From NCBI GenBank assembly GCA_964020085.1, contig OZ026604.1, positions 19,227,197 to 19,291,196 on the forward strand: a DNA stretch of 64,000 bases, in the 5' to 3' direction. Each line of letters opens with the position of its first letter. Within the stretch, counting starts at the first letter, position 1. The translations under genes were made by a program, and so were the position numbers. The notes under the pieces were generated by a model. That model made no database searches. It was not told the DNA's origin and was given only the letters and a program-made list of their open reading frames with translations. Positions 48,303-61,169 of the stretch are shown in pieces. This stretch comes from Micromussa lordhowensis. Taxonomy: Eukaryota; Cnidaria; Anthozoa; Scleractinia; Lobophylliidae.

Positions 48303-48595
48303 GTAGGCGCGGTGGTGTAATGGTAAGTGTGCTCGTCTTCGGATCGAGCGGTCCGGATTCGAGCTCTGCTGGCTGTTACGTGGAGATTGCGTTGTCTTCT
48401 TGGGTAAAACACGTTACTCTCATAGCCTCTCTCCACCCTGGTGTACCGCGAACGCAATGCTGGGGATACACCTGCGGTGGACTAGCATCCCACACAGTGG
48501 GGAGAGGTGGGTACAAATACCCCTCCCCGCTTCATGCTACATAAACCGAGATAAGCTCCTGCCTTATCGGCCACTTGGCTTGTTTGCAGACTTAA
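48303..48595 (+). mobile_element. tRNA-derived SINE, second copy
   Basis: The head GGCGCGGTGGTGTAATGGTA, GCTCGTCTTCGGATCGAGC and GGTCCGGATTCGAGC has tRNA-like D, anticodon and T regions with a B-box. The body continues through CTTGGGTAAAACACG and GGGGAGAGGTGGGTA to CCTTATCGGCCACTTGGC. It is the partner of the copy at 24470-24740. Confidence 0.7.
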
Positions 48596-48712
48596 CCTTT
48601 TTACCCCAAACCAGAACAGGTTGCGTCGTTTTGTGGTCTATGTTACTGTTTACAATCTCTCTCCTTACCAATGGGCCAAATATGCTCAGTTATCGGAAAG
48701 ATTAAATATTAA

Positions 48713-48985
48713 GGTGGCTCGAAACAGTTTCCAGTATTTTCCAATTTTGATAGGTCATTATACCCACTATATATCGGTTGATGCCAAAATCATGGTATCA
48801 TAAAACTCCCCAATCATTTGGTGAACATGTTGCTGTCAATTTTGCAGCTCCATGGGTTACCATAGCAACAATATGACCTCCTAAAAAACCCCTTAAATTC
48901 AGCTTTAAGCGCTTATAACTCAACAACGGGCTCGGTGACTTTTTGCAAAATTCTGCGAAGGGGGGTTAGAGCCACCTTAAATTTT
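48713..48985 (-). mobile_element. AAGGTGGCTC-type MITE, inverted copy
   Basis: It opens AAGGTGGCTCGAAACAGTTT and closes GGTTAGAGCCACCTTAA, the counterpart of 23410-23688 in the left arm. Confidence 0.7.
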
Positions 48986-51217
48986 CGGCTGTTTCCAGCC
49001 ACCTTAAATTAAATTTAAAAGACTATATTAAAAGAATATATTAAAAGAGTAAAATTAATATTAATAGTAAGCGTAATAGCAGGACTGAGAGAGAATATAT
49101 TTAAACATTTGATAGAAGACCTGAAAAGGACAAAAATGACAGCAGAGATGAGAGTATAATGCAATAAAGAATTAACTCAATCTCTTTAAGTTTATGCGAG
49201 GGTTTTGTCTGGAACATTTCTAGTCAAATGCAAATTTAAGCCATTCAGTTCAGATATATACTACCTTAGGCGTTAAGGAGTGAAGAAAAATGTCAAGTAA
49301 AATAATGACAAGAACGATGTCAGCTAATTAAATACTTTTTCCCGAATCGAGTCCGCTTCTGGGTTTAAGTTTGGTCATTTTTCTATGATTAGCAACATCT
49401 CATAAATCAGGCATTTCAGCTTCCCTCTACAGTTCTTCGAATTGCTCGTGCATATTTAGTTGGTATAGGTTATGGCTTTCTCGCAGGAGTTTTCCAACAG
49501 CTAAGCACTCTGCTTTTGCTTTAGCTAGACGATCAGCACTAAATACTCGGCTGTTGCAAAACACCTTCAAGAAAGTCCAAAGCTAGACCACATCCCGAAA
49601 ACCCCTAGAGGGCCTCTATCCTCCTTTTGCAAATGACGGTGATCGTCAAAGAGCTCGTGACGTCACGAGAAACATCGCTGCATTTTAAACTTACACTTTT
49701 ACTTTGGCTCAAATCAAACAGTAGAAATACCGCACACAGGATCCAGCTTACCACAAAGGCCAATTTTTTCCCCTACACATTTCACCAGCTCTTTACAACC
49801 AGTTTGTCATAACATTACAACTCAAGAAGCTCAAAAACCAGCTCTTAAAATTTTCTTTCCACTTCTGCCAGAAATAGGTGCGTCATTTAGCCTTCATTTT
49901 TAGAACCGCGCTCGACCTAGACCGCGCGGTTAATAAACTCTAGATGTGAATTCTGATCCTGATCGTAAGTAACGTTAGTTTTTGTCGACAAAGTCAAACA
50001 TGTATCCCGTTTGTATAGAAGAAATAAATAAAGTGTTCACGTTCCTCGTTTTATTTTTGTCCGTGTCATCTAATAATATGATGTTATGAACTAAACGACT
50101 CTTAGTCATGAAAACAGGGTTGGATTTGTTTTTATGGCGGTCTAAACACACCCGATATTTCATGTTCTCTATCACCCAAATGGGACCCAGCCTAAACACT
50201 TTTAATTGGCATTTGGAATATCTCTTGCACTATTAAACGCCAACCCCTGGGGCACGTTTCATCAAAATCAGTTGAAGTCTGTAACACTTTCTTAGACAAA
50301 GACAGTAAGATCATCTCGTTAGTTAGTTAATAGCAAACACGCACGCACGCGTAAACAAAGAAAACCACAGGATACCAGCGGTTAGAAATTGTTCTTTATA
50401 AACGATTTTGATTTTTTTTCTCATAACAGATTTTGTTATATTCCGAGTATTAGACCAGCTCAGCCAATCACTATCGCTGGTTAGATGTTTGAAGTGTTGC
50501 TCTATTGCATCCGATATTGGCTGCTCTTAACTAAGGAAGGATCATTTTCTCAAGGTGTAGCTATTATTCTTCCGTGAGATTTTTATAAAAAATACTGCTG
50601 GTGAAAATAAAGCACAGCCTTCATTTCACTCCTGGATAAAACCTCTAAAATTTGGTAGTTAATCTTGGGCGGGACCATCTAGAGTAAATTAGCGACTTGG
50701 AAAGAGGAAAAATTTTCTCCGTTTAATCACTGCCAACAAACAAGTGCCAAATTTCGTGGGCACTTTGCTTCAAAAGCTGAATATAAGACACCATTTATTT
50801 CCGGACATCATTTCTACGGAAATTAATGAAAAACGTCGAGCAACCATGGGTTGAAACGAAAATGTTCGGCTGTCCGATTTTAAAGCTACCTGCAGTAAAG
50901 CGGTAAAGATAAGCCTTTTTTTTCCTTTTTCATTAACTATGAGCACAGCAAAGCAAGATGTTTTTAACAAAAGAAAAGCTGTTGCAATGAATCAAACATT
51001 GTGTCCACGAAAGAATCTATTGACATCAATTGAGAACTATTTTTAGCAAGTTTCGAGTCGTGTTAAACTTGGTATAGAAATCAGTGCAAATTTTTATCCA
51101 TGAAAAATTATAACTTGCTAAATTTCCTGATACTTTGTTAATTGCGCCGAATAACTAACAGAAAACTGAACAACAAGATTACTGTCGCTGCGGAGAGTCT
51201 GTCAATCTATAGCCAAG

Positions 51218-52216
51218 ATGAATCTCACCGAAGTCAGCAGCACTACACTTCGTTGTGGTTTTCAGTTCCTCCCTCTTGATCCAACAACTATTTCAAAAGA
51301 TGTACGCGCTGCATTCGTCGTCAAGACTGTCATGAATGCTTTCACCCGTTCGTTTACTGTTTTGTTTAACATTTTGGTGATGATTGCCGTGAAAACAAAA
51401 CGACAGCTTCGCACCAAATCTAACATCGCTCTCGCCTGTTTAGCCACAAGTGACTTCACTGTGGGACTAGTTCTTCAACCTCTGCACATCGCCACCTTCA
51501 TTTTAGTGGTTCAAGTTGGCGAGACCCCAAATAGGCTCTGTACCTTAATCGACGTAGCCAAAACCGTGGGCGTTGCATGCAGTTTGGCATCGCTCTATCA
51601 CTTGTTTATGATGAGCGGGGAACGTTATTTAGCCATAAAACACGCCTTCGCATACGAGTCTGGCCTGGTAACTGAAGCTCGTATCATGGTAGCCTCCGGT
51701 CTGTCCTGGCTTGGTGCAGTGTTCATCCTTCCCATCGACTACATCTCTGAAGCGAGCAGAAAAGTTACGTTAATACTAACAGTATCCGTGAATCTTTTCG
51801 TTTTAATCCCCGTAATATTATACTTCCATGTTGTTGTATATAAAGAAGTTCGTCCCAACAAGAAACAAATTTTTGCTAATCAAGTTTCCTTGGAAGCAAG
51901 GACCAACTTGCTTAGAAGTAAGAAATCGTTTTACACAACAACTATCGTCTTACTTACAATTATGTTGTGTTATATCCCGGCCAGTATTTGGATTGTTATT
52001 CTTCCAGTCTTAAGAAACAGGATTTCTGCTACTGTAAGACATATCGTTCTTAGTGTCACTACTACATTACTCGTGCTAAATTCCTTTTTTAATCCGTTGA
52101 TTTATGCTGTTGGAATAAGATATTTTCGCGTCGCTTTCATTCAGTTGTTGTCAAGAAAAACTCTATCAAAAGCCGAGGAACTCGAAAAGAGATTGTTTCA
52201 ATCAAGGCGAAATTAG
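51218..52216 (+). CDS. Rhodopsin-family (class A) G-protein-coupled receptor, copy 2
   Basis: A 332-residue intronless receptor identical in predicted sequence to the copy at 30834, with one silent difference noticed (AAA to AAG at the codon near 51325). It has the same ERY, CYIP and NPLIY motifs and the same short cysteine-free second extracellular loop. Upstream sequence is also the same for over 2 kb, so both copies should share regulation if both are real. Confidence 0.85.
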   Translation: MNLTEVSSTTLRCGFQFLPLDPTTISKDVRAAFVVKTVMNAFTRSFTVLFNILVMIAVKTKRQLRTKSNIALACLATSDFTVGLVLQPLHIATFILVVQVGETPNRLCTLIDVAKTVGVACSLASLYHLFMMSGERYLAIKHAFAYESGLVTEARIMVASGLSWLGAVFILPIDYISEASRKVTLILTVSVNLFVLIPVILYFHVVVYKEVRPNKKQIFANQVSLEARTNLLRSKKSFYTTTIVLLTIMLCYIPASIWIVILPVLRNRISATVRHIVLSVTTTLLVLNSFFNPLIYAVGIRYFRVAFIQLLSRKTLSKAEELEKRLFQSRRN

Positions 52217-52393
52217 CGTTGTAGGTACTGCTGAAAAAGAACAACACAGAGCTGACGGAGAAGCAGCAGGCGACACCTTGGAAAATGGACAAATAACTCA
52301 GTAAAGTTGCCATACACAGCTGTGAGTGGAAGAACATGTAGAAGAAACAGTTTTTTAACAAACCTCTTCGATGTCTTTTCGCTTTATTCATTA

Positions 52394-53944
52394 AGGAGGC
52401 TCGAATAGTTTCCAGCACGTTCCTAGACATAGGTTTTGATGTGTCATTGCAACCACCCTATATCGGTTGATGGTACAATCATGATATCAAAAAACTACAC
52501 AATCATTGGTGAACATGTTGCTGTCAGTTTTGCAGCATAACAGGCTACCATAGTAACAATATGACTTGCTAAAAACACCCTTAATTTTAGCTTTAACTGA
52601 TTATAGCTCAAAAATGAGCTCGGAGACACCCATTTTTTTTATTATTGAATTATGATAAGCATATTAAGATGCAACGTTTTGGAAAGATAAGTTCAAAAAA
52701 TTCTCTGGTGTGGGTTCAGAGCCACCTTAAATTTTCGAAAATTTGAGAGGGCTCTAAACGCACACTGCATAATTTTTTAACACTTTCCAAAAAGTTGCGT
52801 CTTATAATGCTTATGAAAATTTGACAATAAGAAATGGGTGTCACCGAGCTCGCTTTTGAGGTATAAGTGCTTAAAGCTAAAATTAAGGGTGTTTTAAGCA
52901 GGTCATATTATTGCTATGGTAACCTGTCATATATAACGAATGACGGCAACTTGTTTACCGGTGATTTGGCATTTGTATGATTTATTTAGCTTCGCCTAAC
53001 TAGAATACAATCTACTATACATGAATACATGAAAATTATTAGGCAGGGCGACTACAGCCTAACCAATTACAGTGGATCCCTCGTTAAGGACGGCTTTTTC
53101 GTCAAAGATTGATACACAGATTCAGAAAATGCTATATATGCTGTATATTCATGTTTTACATGAATCCTATATCTATGAGATGTTGACTTCATTTTAAACT
53201 GTCTTTCAGAGCTGATACTTCTCATCTATATCGAAGCCCTGTAAGTGTCCGACCCAAACTGAGAAAGATTTCTGTTCTCAATTGTCTCTGAGCTCAGTAA
53301 AATCGAGCTAGAAATTTTAACTAAGCCCAGGTTGCTTAAGGAGGCTGGCAACAGTTTCCAGCACTTTTCTAACAGCTTTAATTTTAAGGATGAATACTAC
53401 CACTGTTTAACAAGGGATGCTACAATGAAGGTATCATACAAATGCCAGATCACTGGTAAACAACTTGCCGTCATTCGTTTTATATGACAGGTTACCATAG
53501 CAATAATATGACCTGCACTTATACCCCAAAAACGAGCTCGGTGACACCCATTTTTTATTGTCAATTTTTGATAAGCATAATAAGATGCAACGCTTAACTT
53601 TTTGGAAATTTTAAAAAATTCTGTAGTGTGGGTTCAGAGCCACCTTATATTTTCGAAAATTAAGGTGGTTCTGAACCCACACTACACATTTTTTTAACTT
53701 AACTTTCCAAAACGTTGCATCACCGTTGCATCACCGAGCTCGTTTTTGAGTTATAAGCACTTAAAGGTCATATTGTTACTATGGTAACCTATTATGCCAC
53801 AAAATTGACAGCAACATGTTTACCATGCATGATTGGGAAGTTTTTTTTATATCATGATTGTAGCACCAACCGATATAGAGTGGTTATAATGACCCATCAT
53901 GTCTAGGAAAGTGGAAACTGTCTCGAGCCTCCTTAAGGAGTAAA
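52394..53944. mobile_element. AAGGTGGCTC-type MITE cluster, second unit
   Basis: Copy of the cluster at 32010-33560 with single-base differences such as GCGGCATAAC to GCAGCATAAC near 52534. Confidence 0.7.
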
Positions 53945-54109
53945 GCGAAAAGACATCGAAGAGGTTTGTTAAAAGCTGTTTCTTCTACATGTTCGTCCGC
54001 TCACAGTTGTGTATGGCAACTTTACTGAGTTGTTTGTCCATTTTTCAAGGTGTCTCCTTCTGCTTCTCCGTCAGCTCTGTTTTGTTGTTTTTCAGCAGTA
54101 CCTACAACG

Positions 54110-55090
54110 CTAATTTCGCCTTGATTGAAACAATCTCTTTTCAAGTTCCGCGGCTTGTGGAAGAGTTTTTCTTGACAACAACTGAATGAAAGCGACGCGA
54201 AAATATCTTATTCTAACAGAATAAATCAACGGATTAAAAAAGGAATTTAGCACGAACAAAGTAGTAGTGACACTAAGAACGATATGTCTTACAGTAGCAG
54301 AAATCCTGTTTCTTAAGACTGAACGAATAACAACCCAAATATTGGCCGGGATATAACACAACATAATTGTAAGTAAGACGATAGTTGTTGTGTAAAACGA
54401 TTTCTTACTTCTAAGCAAGTTGGTGTCCTTGCTTCCAAGGAAACTTGATTAGCAATAATTTGTTTCTTGTTGCGACGAACTTCTTTATATACAACAACAT
54501 GGAAGTATAATATTACGGAGATTAAAACGAAAAGATTCACGGATACTGTTAGTATTAACGTAATTTTTCTGCTCGCTTCAGAGATGTAATCGATGGGAAG
54601 GGTGATCACTGCACCAAGCCAGGACAGACCGGAGGCTACCATGATACGAGCTTCAGTTACCAGGCCAGACTCGTATGCAAAGGCGTGTTTTATGGCTAAA
54701 TAACGTTCCCCGCTCATCATAAACAAGTGATAGAGCGATGCCAAAGTGCATGCAACGCCCACGGTTTTGGCTACGTCGATTAAGGTACAGAGCCTATTTG
54801 GGGTCTCGCCAACTTGAACCACTAAAATGAAGGTGGCGATGTGCAGAGGTTGAAGAACTAGTCCCACAGTGAAGTCACTTGTGGCTAAACAGGCGAGAGC
54901 GATGTTAGATTTGGTGCGAAGCTGTCGTTTTGTTTTCACGGCAATCATCACCAAAATGTTAAACAAAACAGTAAACGGACGTTTTGACGACGAATGCAGC
55001 GTACTCATCTTTTGAAATAGTTGTTGGATCAAGAGGGAGAAACTGAAAACCACAACGAAGTGTAGTGCTGCTGACTTCGATGAGATTCAT
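54110..55090 (-). pseudogene. GPCR pseudogene, second unit
   Basis: Carries the same missing segment before TM1 and the same 2-base insertion as the copy at 33726-34706. A further substitution lies just inside the start (CTTCGATGAGATTCAT). Confidence 0.85.
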
Positions 55091-57599
55091 CTTGGCTATA
55101 GATTGACAGACTCTCCGCAGCGACTGTAATCTTGTTGTTCAGTTTTCTGTTAGTTATTCGGCGCAATTAACAAAGTATCAGGAAATTTAGCAAGTTATAA
55201 TTTTTCATGGATAAAAATTTGCATTTCTATACCAAGTTTAACACGACTCGAAACTTGCTAAAAATAGTTCTCAATTGATGTCAATAGATTCTTTCGTGGA
55301 CACAATGTTTGATTCATTGCAACAGCTTTTCTTTTGTTAAAAACATCTTGCTTTGCTGTGCTCATAGTTAATGAAAAAGGAAAAAAAGGCTTATCTTTAC
55401 CGCTTTACTGCAGGTAGCTTTAAAATCGGACAGCCGAACATTTTCGTTTCAACCCATGGTTGCTCGACGTTTTTCATTAATTTCCGTAGAAATGATGTCC
55501 GGAAATAAATGGTGTCTTATATTCAGCTTTTGAGGCAAACAAAGTGCCCACGAAATTTGGCACTTGTTTGTTGGCAGTGATTAAACGGAGAAAATTTTTC
55601 CTCTTTCCAAGTCGCTAATTTACTCTAGATGGTCCCGCCCAAGATTAACTCCCAAATTTTAGAGGTTTTATCCAGGAGTGAAATGAAGGCTGTGCTTTAT
55701 TTTCACCAGCAGTATTTTTTATAAAAATCTCACGGAAGAATAATAGCTACACCTTGAGAAAATGATCCTTCCTTAGTTAAGAGCAGCCAATATCGGATGC
55801 AATAGAGCAACACTTCAAACATCTAACCAGCGATAGTGATTGGCTGAGCTGGTCTAATACTCGGAATATAACAAAATCTGTTATGAGAAAAAAAAATCAA
55901 AATCGTTTATAAAGAACAATTTCTAACCGCTGGTATCTATGGCGTACCATCGGGGCCAAAATTCAACTTTTGAATTTTGCTTGAACGTTTGGCATTCGAT
56001 GTTGTAGTTTTGCAATTTGTACTTACATCTGCAATTCAACATTCAAGTTTGCAATTTCTCTATTCCAATTGACGATTTGACAGTGTTTGTTTCACAATTC
56101 AACATACAAGTTTACGCAATTCAACATCCAAGTTTACAATTCTACATCCAAGTTCACGCAGTTCAACATCCAAGTTTACGCACTTTGAAAAATGCATGTT
56201 TTCGATATCCAACCGCAATCCAGTCAATGACAGTCAGTGTGGGCTCAGAAAACTATCAGAATTCTCCCTGTGTAGGGGCTAGCAAAGGCAGGTCACGCTA
56301 CCCTAGACAGTAGCTTTTACCACATAAAAATGGCGCCGTAGTCATTCTTTTTACACTCAACATTCGATCGTACGTAAGTAATTTATTTGTAAGTTCAGAT
56401 ACACCACATTCATATATCTCACTGCCCTTTCTGGGTTTTGCCGCCTATGAACATTGTGTCACCATAAAGCATTTTAGCTGGTGAGATTGAGACGAATTTC
56501 AATCTTTTTGTGTATTTATTTCCAGGGGTCTGAGTTTTCGTGAAACCCAGGCGGATCACGAAAACTCAGACCCGGCCTGGAAATGAATAAAGAACAAGAA
56601 GACGCCTTAAGGCGTTTACGCGGGATGTATTGGTTTAGTAAGAATTATGTTGAATGGCGTTGGAAGGTTGAGTAGTGTATCAACAACAAATGTGTACAGG
56701 AGAGACCGAGATGTTGAGTACTCCAACTGTGAAAGATATAAAAGCCAAGAAGACATGATGAGAATGAAGTGAGCGTGAAAACCTTTAACAATAGTTACGG
56801 TTTCAGGGAGAATATTATAGTGGTAAATGACCCTTTCCTGGAGAAATGAGCGTGGTGTGTGTCCGGACCGTTCATGAGACTAATTTACCATGGGAAATAT
56901 CCAAACGCAGGCTAGGGAGAAAAGGCATTTAGGCTTTTCATTTACTTCAACATGATATGAAACCCTCTTTTTTTTAAATGGGTTTCTTTGCACGGTATAA
57001 ACTTGGAAGAAGAAGCCCCATGTTGGTGGTGAGCTGTGGTGCGAAAATGTAGCCTCTGCGGACAAAGGATTTTTTCGTGTTCTTGACCGCATTGGAGTGT
57101 TGTGTGAGCGTTGTATACTAGAAGATCAGAGTATTGTGTGAGCGTTGTGTACTAGGAGATCAGAGTTGTGGCAATTGTTTTATTCGCGCAAAAGTCGCGC
57201 CATTAGACGACAGAACTGCTTCGGAATTGCGTGACGAATTGCGGGCATTGAAGGGTTGTTGGGAGAGGCTACTTTTCGTAAGGTAGCTCAGAGTGTAAAA
57301 ATGTAGCCTTTGCTTGGCGGGTATTTGTCCTGTTGAGAAAGATTGACGTTGATATGAGGGAAAAATATGGTGCAACTCTTTGTAACTACTTTATACCTGG
57401 CCTCCCACGCAGACGTTCTTCGGCTTGTCACGCGTTCCTGTCCGTTCGTGGGGAGGAACGCGTGACATCTAATAGATCGTTTTCACGTGACGTCATCACT
57501 TTCTAAAATCTTAAACTAAAGATCCACCAAAGTTTTCATCCTCATCAGGTATAAGAGGTGACATATTTATATCTGTTTACAACTTAACAGCTCAATAAC

Positions 57600-60197
57600 G
57601 TGCTTCGTTTGGAAACCAGTAAACCAGTTGAAATAAGTAAACCTCACTCTCGGCCATTCCTTGTCAGCACCTGGTATAAACCTCCTAATTCTTCTCCTGA
57701 CCTATTTAACGACTTTGAAGATCTAATCGGTAAAATTGATGGTTCTAATCGGGAGCTCTACCTTGTCGGGGATATGAATACAAACCTGTTACCTGATGTC
57801 GCAGATAGCAATTCTTCCAAACTCATCAATGTTTGTGAGATCTTTGGTCTTAGTCAACTGATTACGGAGCCAACGAGAGTCACAGCTCAATCTCAGTCCC
57901 TAATTGACCTATGTATAACTAACACCCCAGACAAAATAGTTAGGTCAGGAGTAATGCCTTTAGGTATTAGCGACCACTCCCTTGTTTATTTAATTCGCAA
58001 AACACACTATACCATTCCTGGGTGTGTTAAGATTATTACTACTCGGAGTTTCAAAAAATTCAATATGGAGGAGTTCTTAGCGGACGTTGAACTAATTCAA
58101 TGGGATGACATTAGTCTACTCTCTCACCCCAACGATATGTGGGAGTTTTGGAAGAATCAGTTTCTGACCTGTATCGATAAACATGCTCCCATGAGATCGA
58201 AACGAATTGGGAACAAGAAGTCCCCGTGGATTACGCATGAGTTGATACGTAAGATGCGTAAAAGGGACTTCCTGAAAAAGAAGGCGGAACGAACTAAAGA
58301 TCAGTCTTGCTGGGATGATTTCAAAAGAGCGAGAAATGAAGTTAATAATTCAATTAAGTATGCCAAACGGAAATACTTTAGCGATAACCTCGCTGCTAGC
58401 AGAAAAGATCCCCGTAAAACTTGGCAGCTAGTTAATGAGCTGAGCTCTCGTAAACATATGAAAAACGTTATTTCTGATATTGTAATCGGGGACAGGAAAA
58501 TTAGTTCTGCATCTGAAATGGCTGAAGCATTTAACTGCCACTTTTCTAACATTGGTCATGACTTGGCAAGAGATATACCTACTGCTGATACTGTTCCAGA
58601 AAGCTATCTTATCTCAACCGACTCCACTTTCTCTTTTAAAAGTTGTAGCTCCAATGAAGTCCGAAAACTACTTGAAAAATTTGAAACTAAGAAATCGACT
58701 GGACTGGACAATTTGCCATCCAAGATGCTCAAAATAGCGGCCGGTGTTGTGGCGCCATCCCTGGCATTCTTGTTCAATCAATCGATTTCCTCTGGTATTG
58801 TTCCAGCTGAATGGAAACTAGCTAGAGTGACGCCAATTTTCAAAAAGGGCAAAAGACAAGATGTAAACAACTACCGGCCCATCTCGATTATTCCTGCTGT
58901 CGCTAAAGTGTTCGAAAGAATAATTTACGACCAATTTTTCAAGTATCTGAATGATAACGATCTCTTAGTTAACTGTCAATCTGGGTTTAGATCAGTTCAT
59001 AGCACACTAACGTCCTTAATTGAAGCTTCCAACAGTTGGTCTGTCAATATTGACAACGGTCTTATAAATGGTGTAATCTTCATAGACTTAAAAAAGGCTT
59101 TTGACACTATTGACCACAAGATTCTCTTACGAAAGCTAACTAGTTATGGCATTGATCATAGGGCCCTAAAGTGGTTTGACTCCTATCTAAGCGATCGTCA
59201 ACAAAAATGTGTAGTCAACGGTGAGCTGTCTGGTGCGCGTGCTGTTACCTGTGGTGTCCCACAGGGAAGTCTCATTGGTCCCCTTCTCTTCCTGATCTAT
59301 ATTAACGACTTGCCGAACTGTCTAAGTAAATCCTTACCACGAATGTACGCCGACGATACAAGTATCAGCATCGCCGCTAGTAGCTTACCGGAACTTGAAT
59401 TAGCATTAAATACTGAACTAGCTAACCTTCATGAATGGCTTAATGTAAATAAGCTCAGCCTGAATATTGCCAAAACTGAATTAATGTTAATAGGTTCACG
59501 GCAGAGACTTGCTACTACAATTGGCCACTCACTTACAGTACAAATTGAAGGTCACGAAATTGATAGAGTGCCCTATACCAAATCCTTAGGACTTTACATC
59601 GATCAAAATCTTTCCTGGTCCAAACATGTTAATGAGACTGCCAAGACTGTCTCCTCTGGCATAGGTGCACTGAAAAGATTGAGGCCATTCATTTGCGAAG
59701 ATACAGCAATATTGCTATATAGAGCTCTTATTGAGCCATATTTTGATTATTGCTGCCCTGTGTGGGACGGTCTCAGCAACGAGTTAGCCGACAAATTACA
59801 AAAACTACAAAATCGCGCCATTCGGGTTATAACAAAGTCTGATTACTATTCTAGCGCTACCGCCCTTCGCGGTAAGTTGGGATGGGATAATCTCTGTACC
59901 AGAAGAAAAAAGCAAAAATTGAAATTGATGTTTAAAATTTTAAATGATCAGTCTCCAGAGTACCTGAAAGGCCTATTTCAGCCCTTCAGCACGGGCTATA
60001 GCCTTAGGAATAGTGATGACAAATTGGCTCTACCTAAGCCCCGTACCGATTTTTTGAAACGTAGCTTCTCCTATAATGGAGCACATTCGTGAAATAGCCT
60101 TCCATCTGACGTCAGAGCCATTAGATCCTATACTAATTTCAGAAATAGGATAGATCACCAATTGTCCACCTCGTACTCCCATACGGCAAACATGTAA
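57600..60197 (+). mobile_element. 5'-truncated LINE (CR1/L2-like), copy 2, longer open frame
   Basis: An uninterrupted frame of 830 codons (57600-60092, first codon GTG) spans the endonuclease C-terminal half (VGDMN near 56-60, SDH 124-126) and the reverse transcriptase (FIDLKKAFD 494-502, GVPQGS 552-557, YADD 583-586). Codon 182 is GAG where copy 1 has TAG. The TGA at 60090-60092 stands at the Trp of the W-N-x-LP motif, and 34 further codons follow to TAA at 60195. The N-terminal endonuclease half and any ORF1 are missing, so it is not a complete element. A TGTA microsatellite tail follows. Confidence 0.85.
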
Positions 60198-60492
60198 AAC
60201 AGTTTTATTTTTTAATTAATTATCTTGTAACTGATGTTTTTACCGTGTATAAATAAAGTGTATGTATGTATGTATGTATGTACCAGAGCATTTTGAATTT
60301 CCGGGTTATGGAGGTGCGTGACACAAGCCTACGATCAAATTTGTTGAAAAATATATACTTATCTCATGATTTTGAGCCGTGTTAAAAGCTAGAGCATTAG
60401 GAAAAGTGCTTATGTAAATACTTGTTCTTTCAGTAGTGATAATCAGTCGCCTAGAAAGCCAAAGTAAGTTCCAGATGTTTACACTATTCTCC

Positions 60493-60534
60493 GGCCGCCA
60501 TATTGGTGTACCATGGAGGTACACCAATATGGCG
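60493..60534. repeat. Short perfect hairpin, second unit
   Basis: Same CGCCATATTGGTGTACC / GGTACACCAATATGGCG pair as at 40112-40153. Confidence 0.75.
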
Positions 60535-60767
60535 TTTTCATACTGGGCTCTGTAAATTTCTGCGAAACGTTTCGACGAATATCTGAAGTTTGGGGAAACG
60601 CACAGGGCTAAAACTTGGAGAAGTGTCTTATTTTTTTATCTTCTATAACATCACAATTTCTCAGCTTTTTCCACTGGATAGTTTTCGATTTATTTTTTTA
60701 TTGCGTGACAGTGAAAACGATCTATTGAAAACAAGTCTCTGATAATTTTTGAAAAAACTCATTACGC

Positions 60768-61169
60768 TCAGTACAGTTTTAAAGAGTCTTTAAAAACGGC
60801 AAATGTAAGTTCAAGAAAACAGTCTACTGCGCATGAGAACTTTCCTGCATGAGTAAAACAATAGTTCATGAAATGTCTTCGATCTTTAGTTGTCTGTTGT
60901 GACAGTTCACTGATAGCTCTGGTCTTTACGTTACCGAACATGTTGCCATTTATAATGTGCGCTTCTTTGTTCGTAATGACGTAAGGATTAAAGCTTCCAT
61001 GTGAAGCATGAGGTATTCTTCTCAACAAATACTTTCCCCTGTATCTCTCAATGTGAATAGGAAAACATTGGAAATCGTACGCGCATCGATTAGAAATTTT
61101 AACATTAACGAAATCAATACTCTGGTTATGTAATGTCAGAATGGATATCACATACAGTAAAAGCAACAT
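60768..61169 (-). CDS. Small ORF with signal-peptide-like N-terminus and Cys motif, copy 2
   Basis: Identical 133-residue prediction to the copy at 40387-40788, starting at the ATG at 61169. It has the same hydrophobic leader and the same FSCAVDCFLEL segment near the C-terminus. Function is not recognised. Confidence 0.4.
   Translation of the reverse strand: MLLLLYVISILTLHNQSIDFVNVKISNRCAYDFQCFPIHIERYRGKYLLRRIPHASHGSFNPYVITNKEAHIINGNMFGNVKTRAISELSQQTTKDRRHFMNYCFTHAGKFSCAVDCFLELTFAVFKDSLKLY

Larger units (their letters stand above)
45788..49171 (-). repeat. Right arm of the large inverted duplication (partner 22914-28302)
   Basis: It starts AATATTAATACGTGAACATA, the reverse complement of the left-arm end near 28302, and ends GCAATAAAGAAT at 49171, opposite 22914. 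It preserves the pseudogene, Tigger-like MITEs, AGGGAG MITE, SINE and AAGGTGG MITE in reverse order. It lacks the TTAA insert of the left arm and carries its own segments at about 46937-47050 and 47322-47440. It separates the two direct repeat units. Confidence 0.85.
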
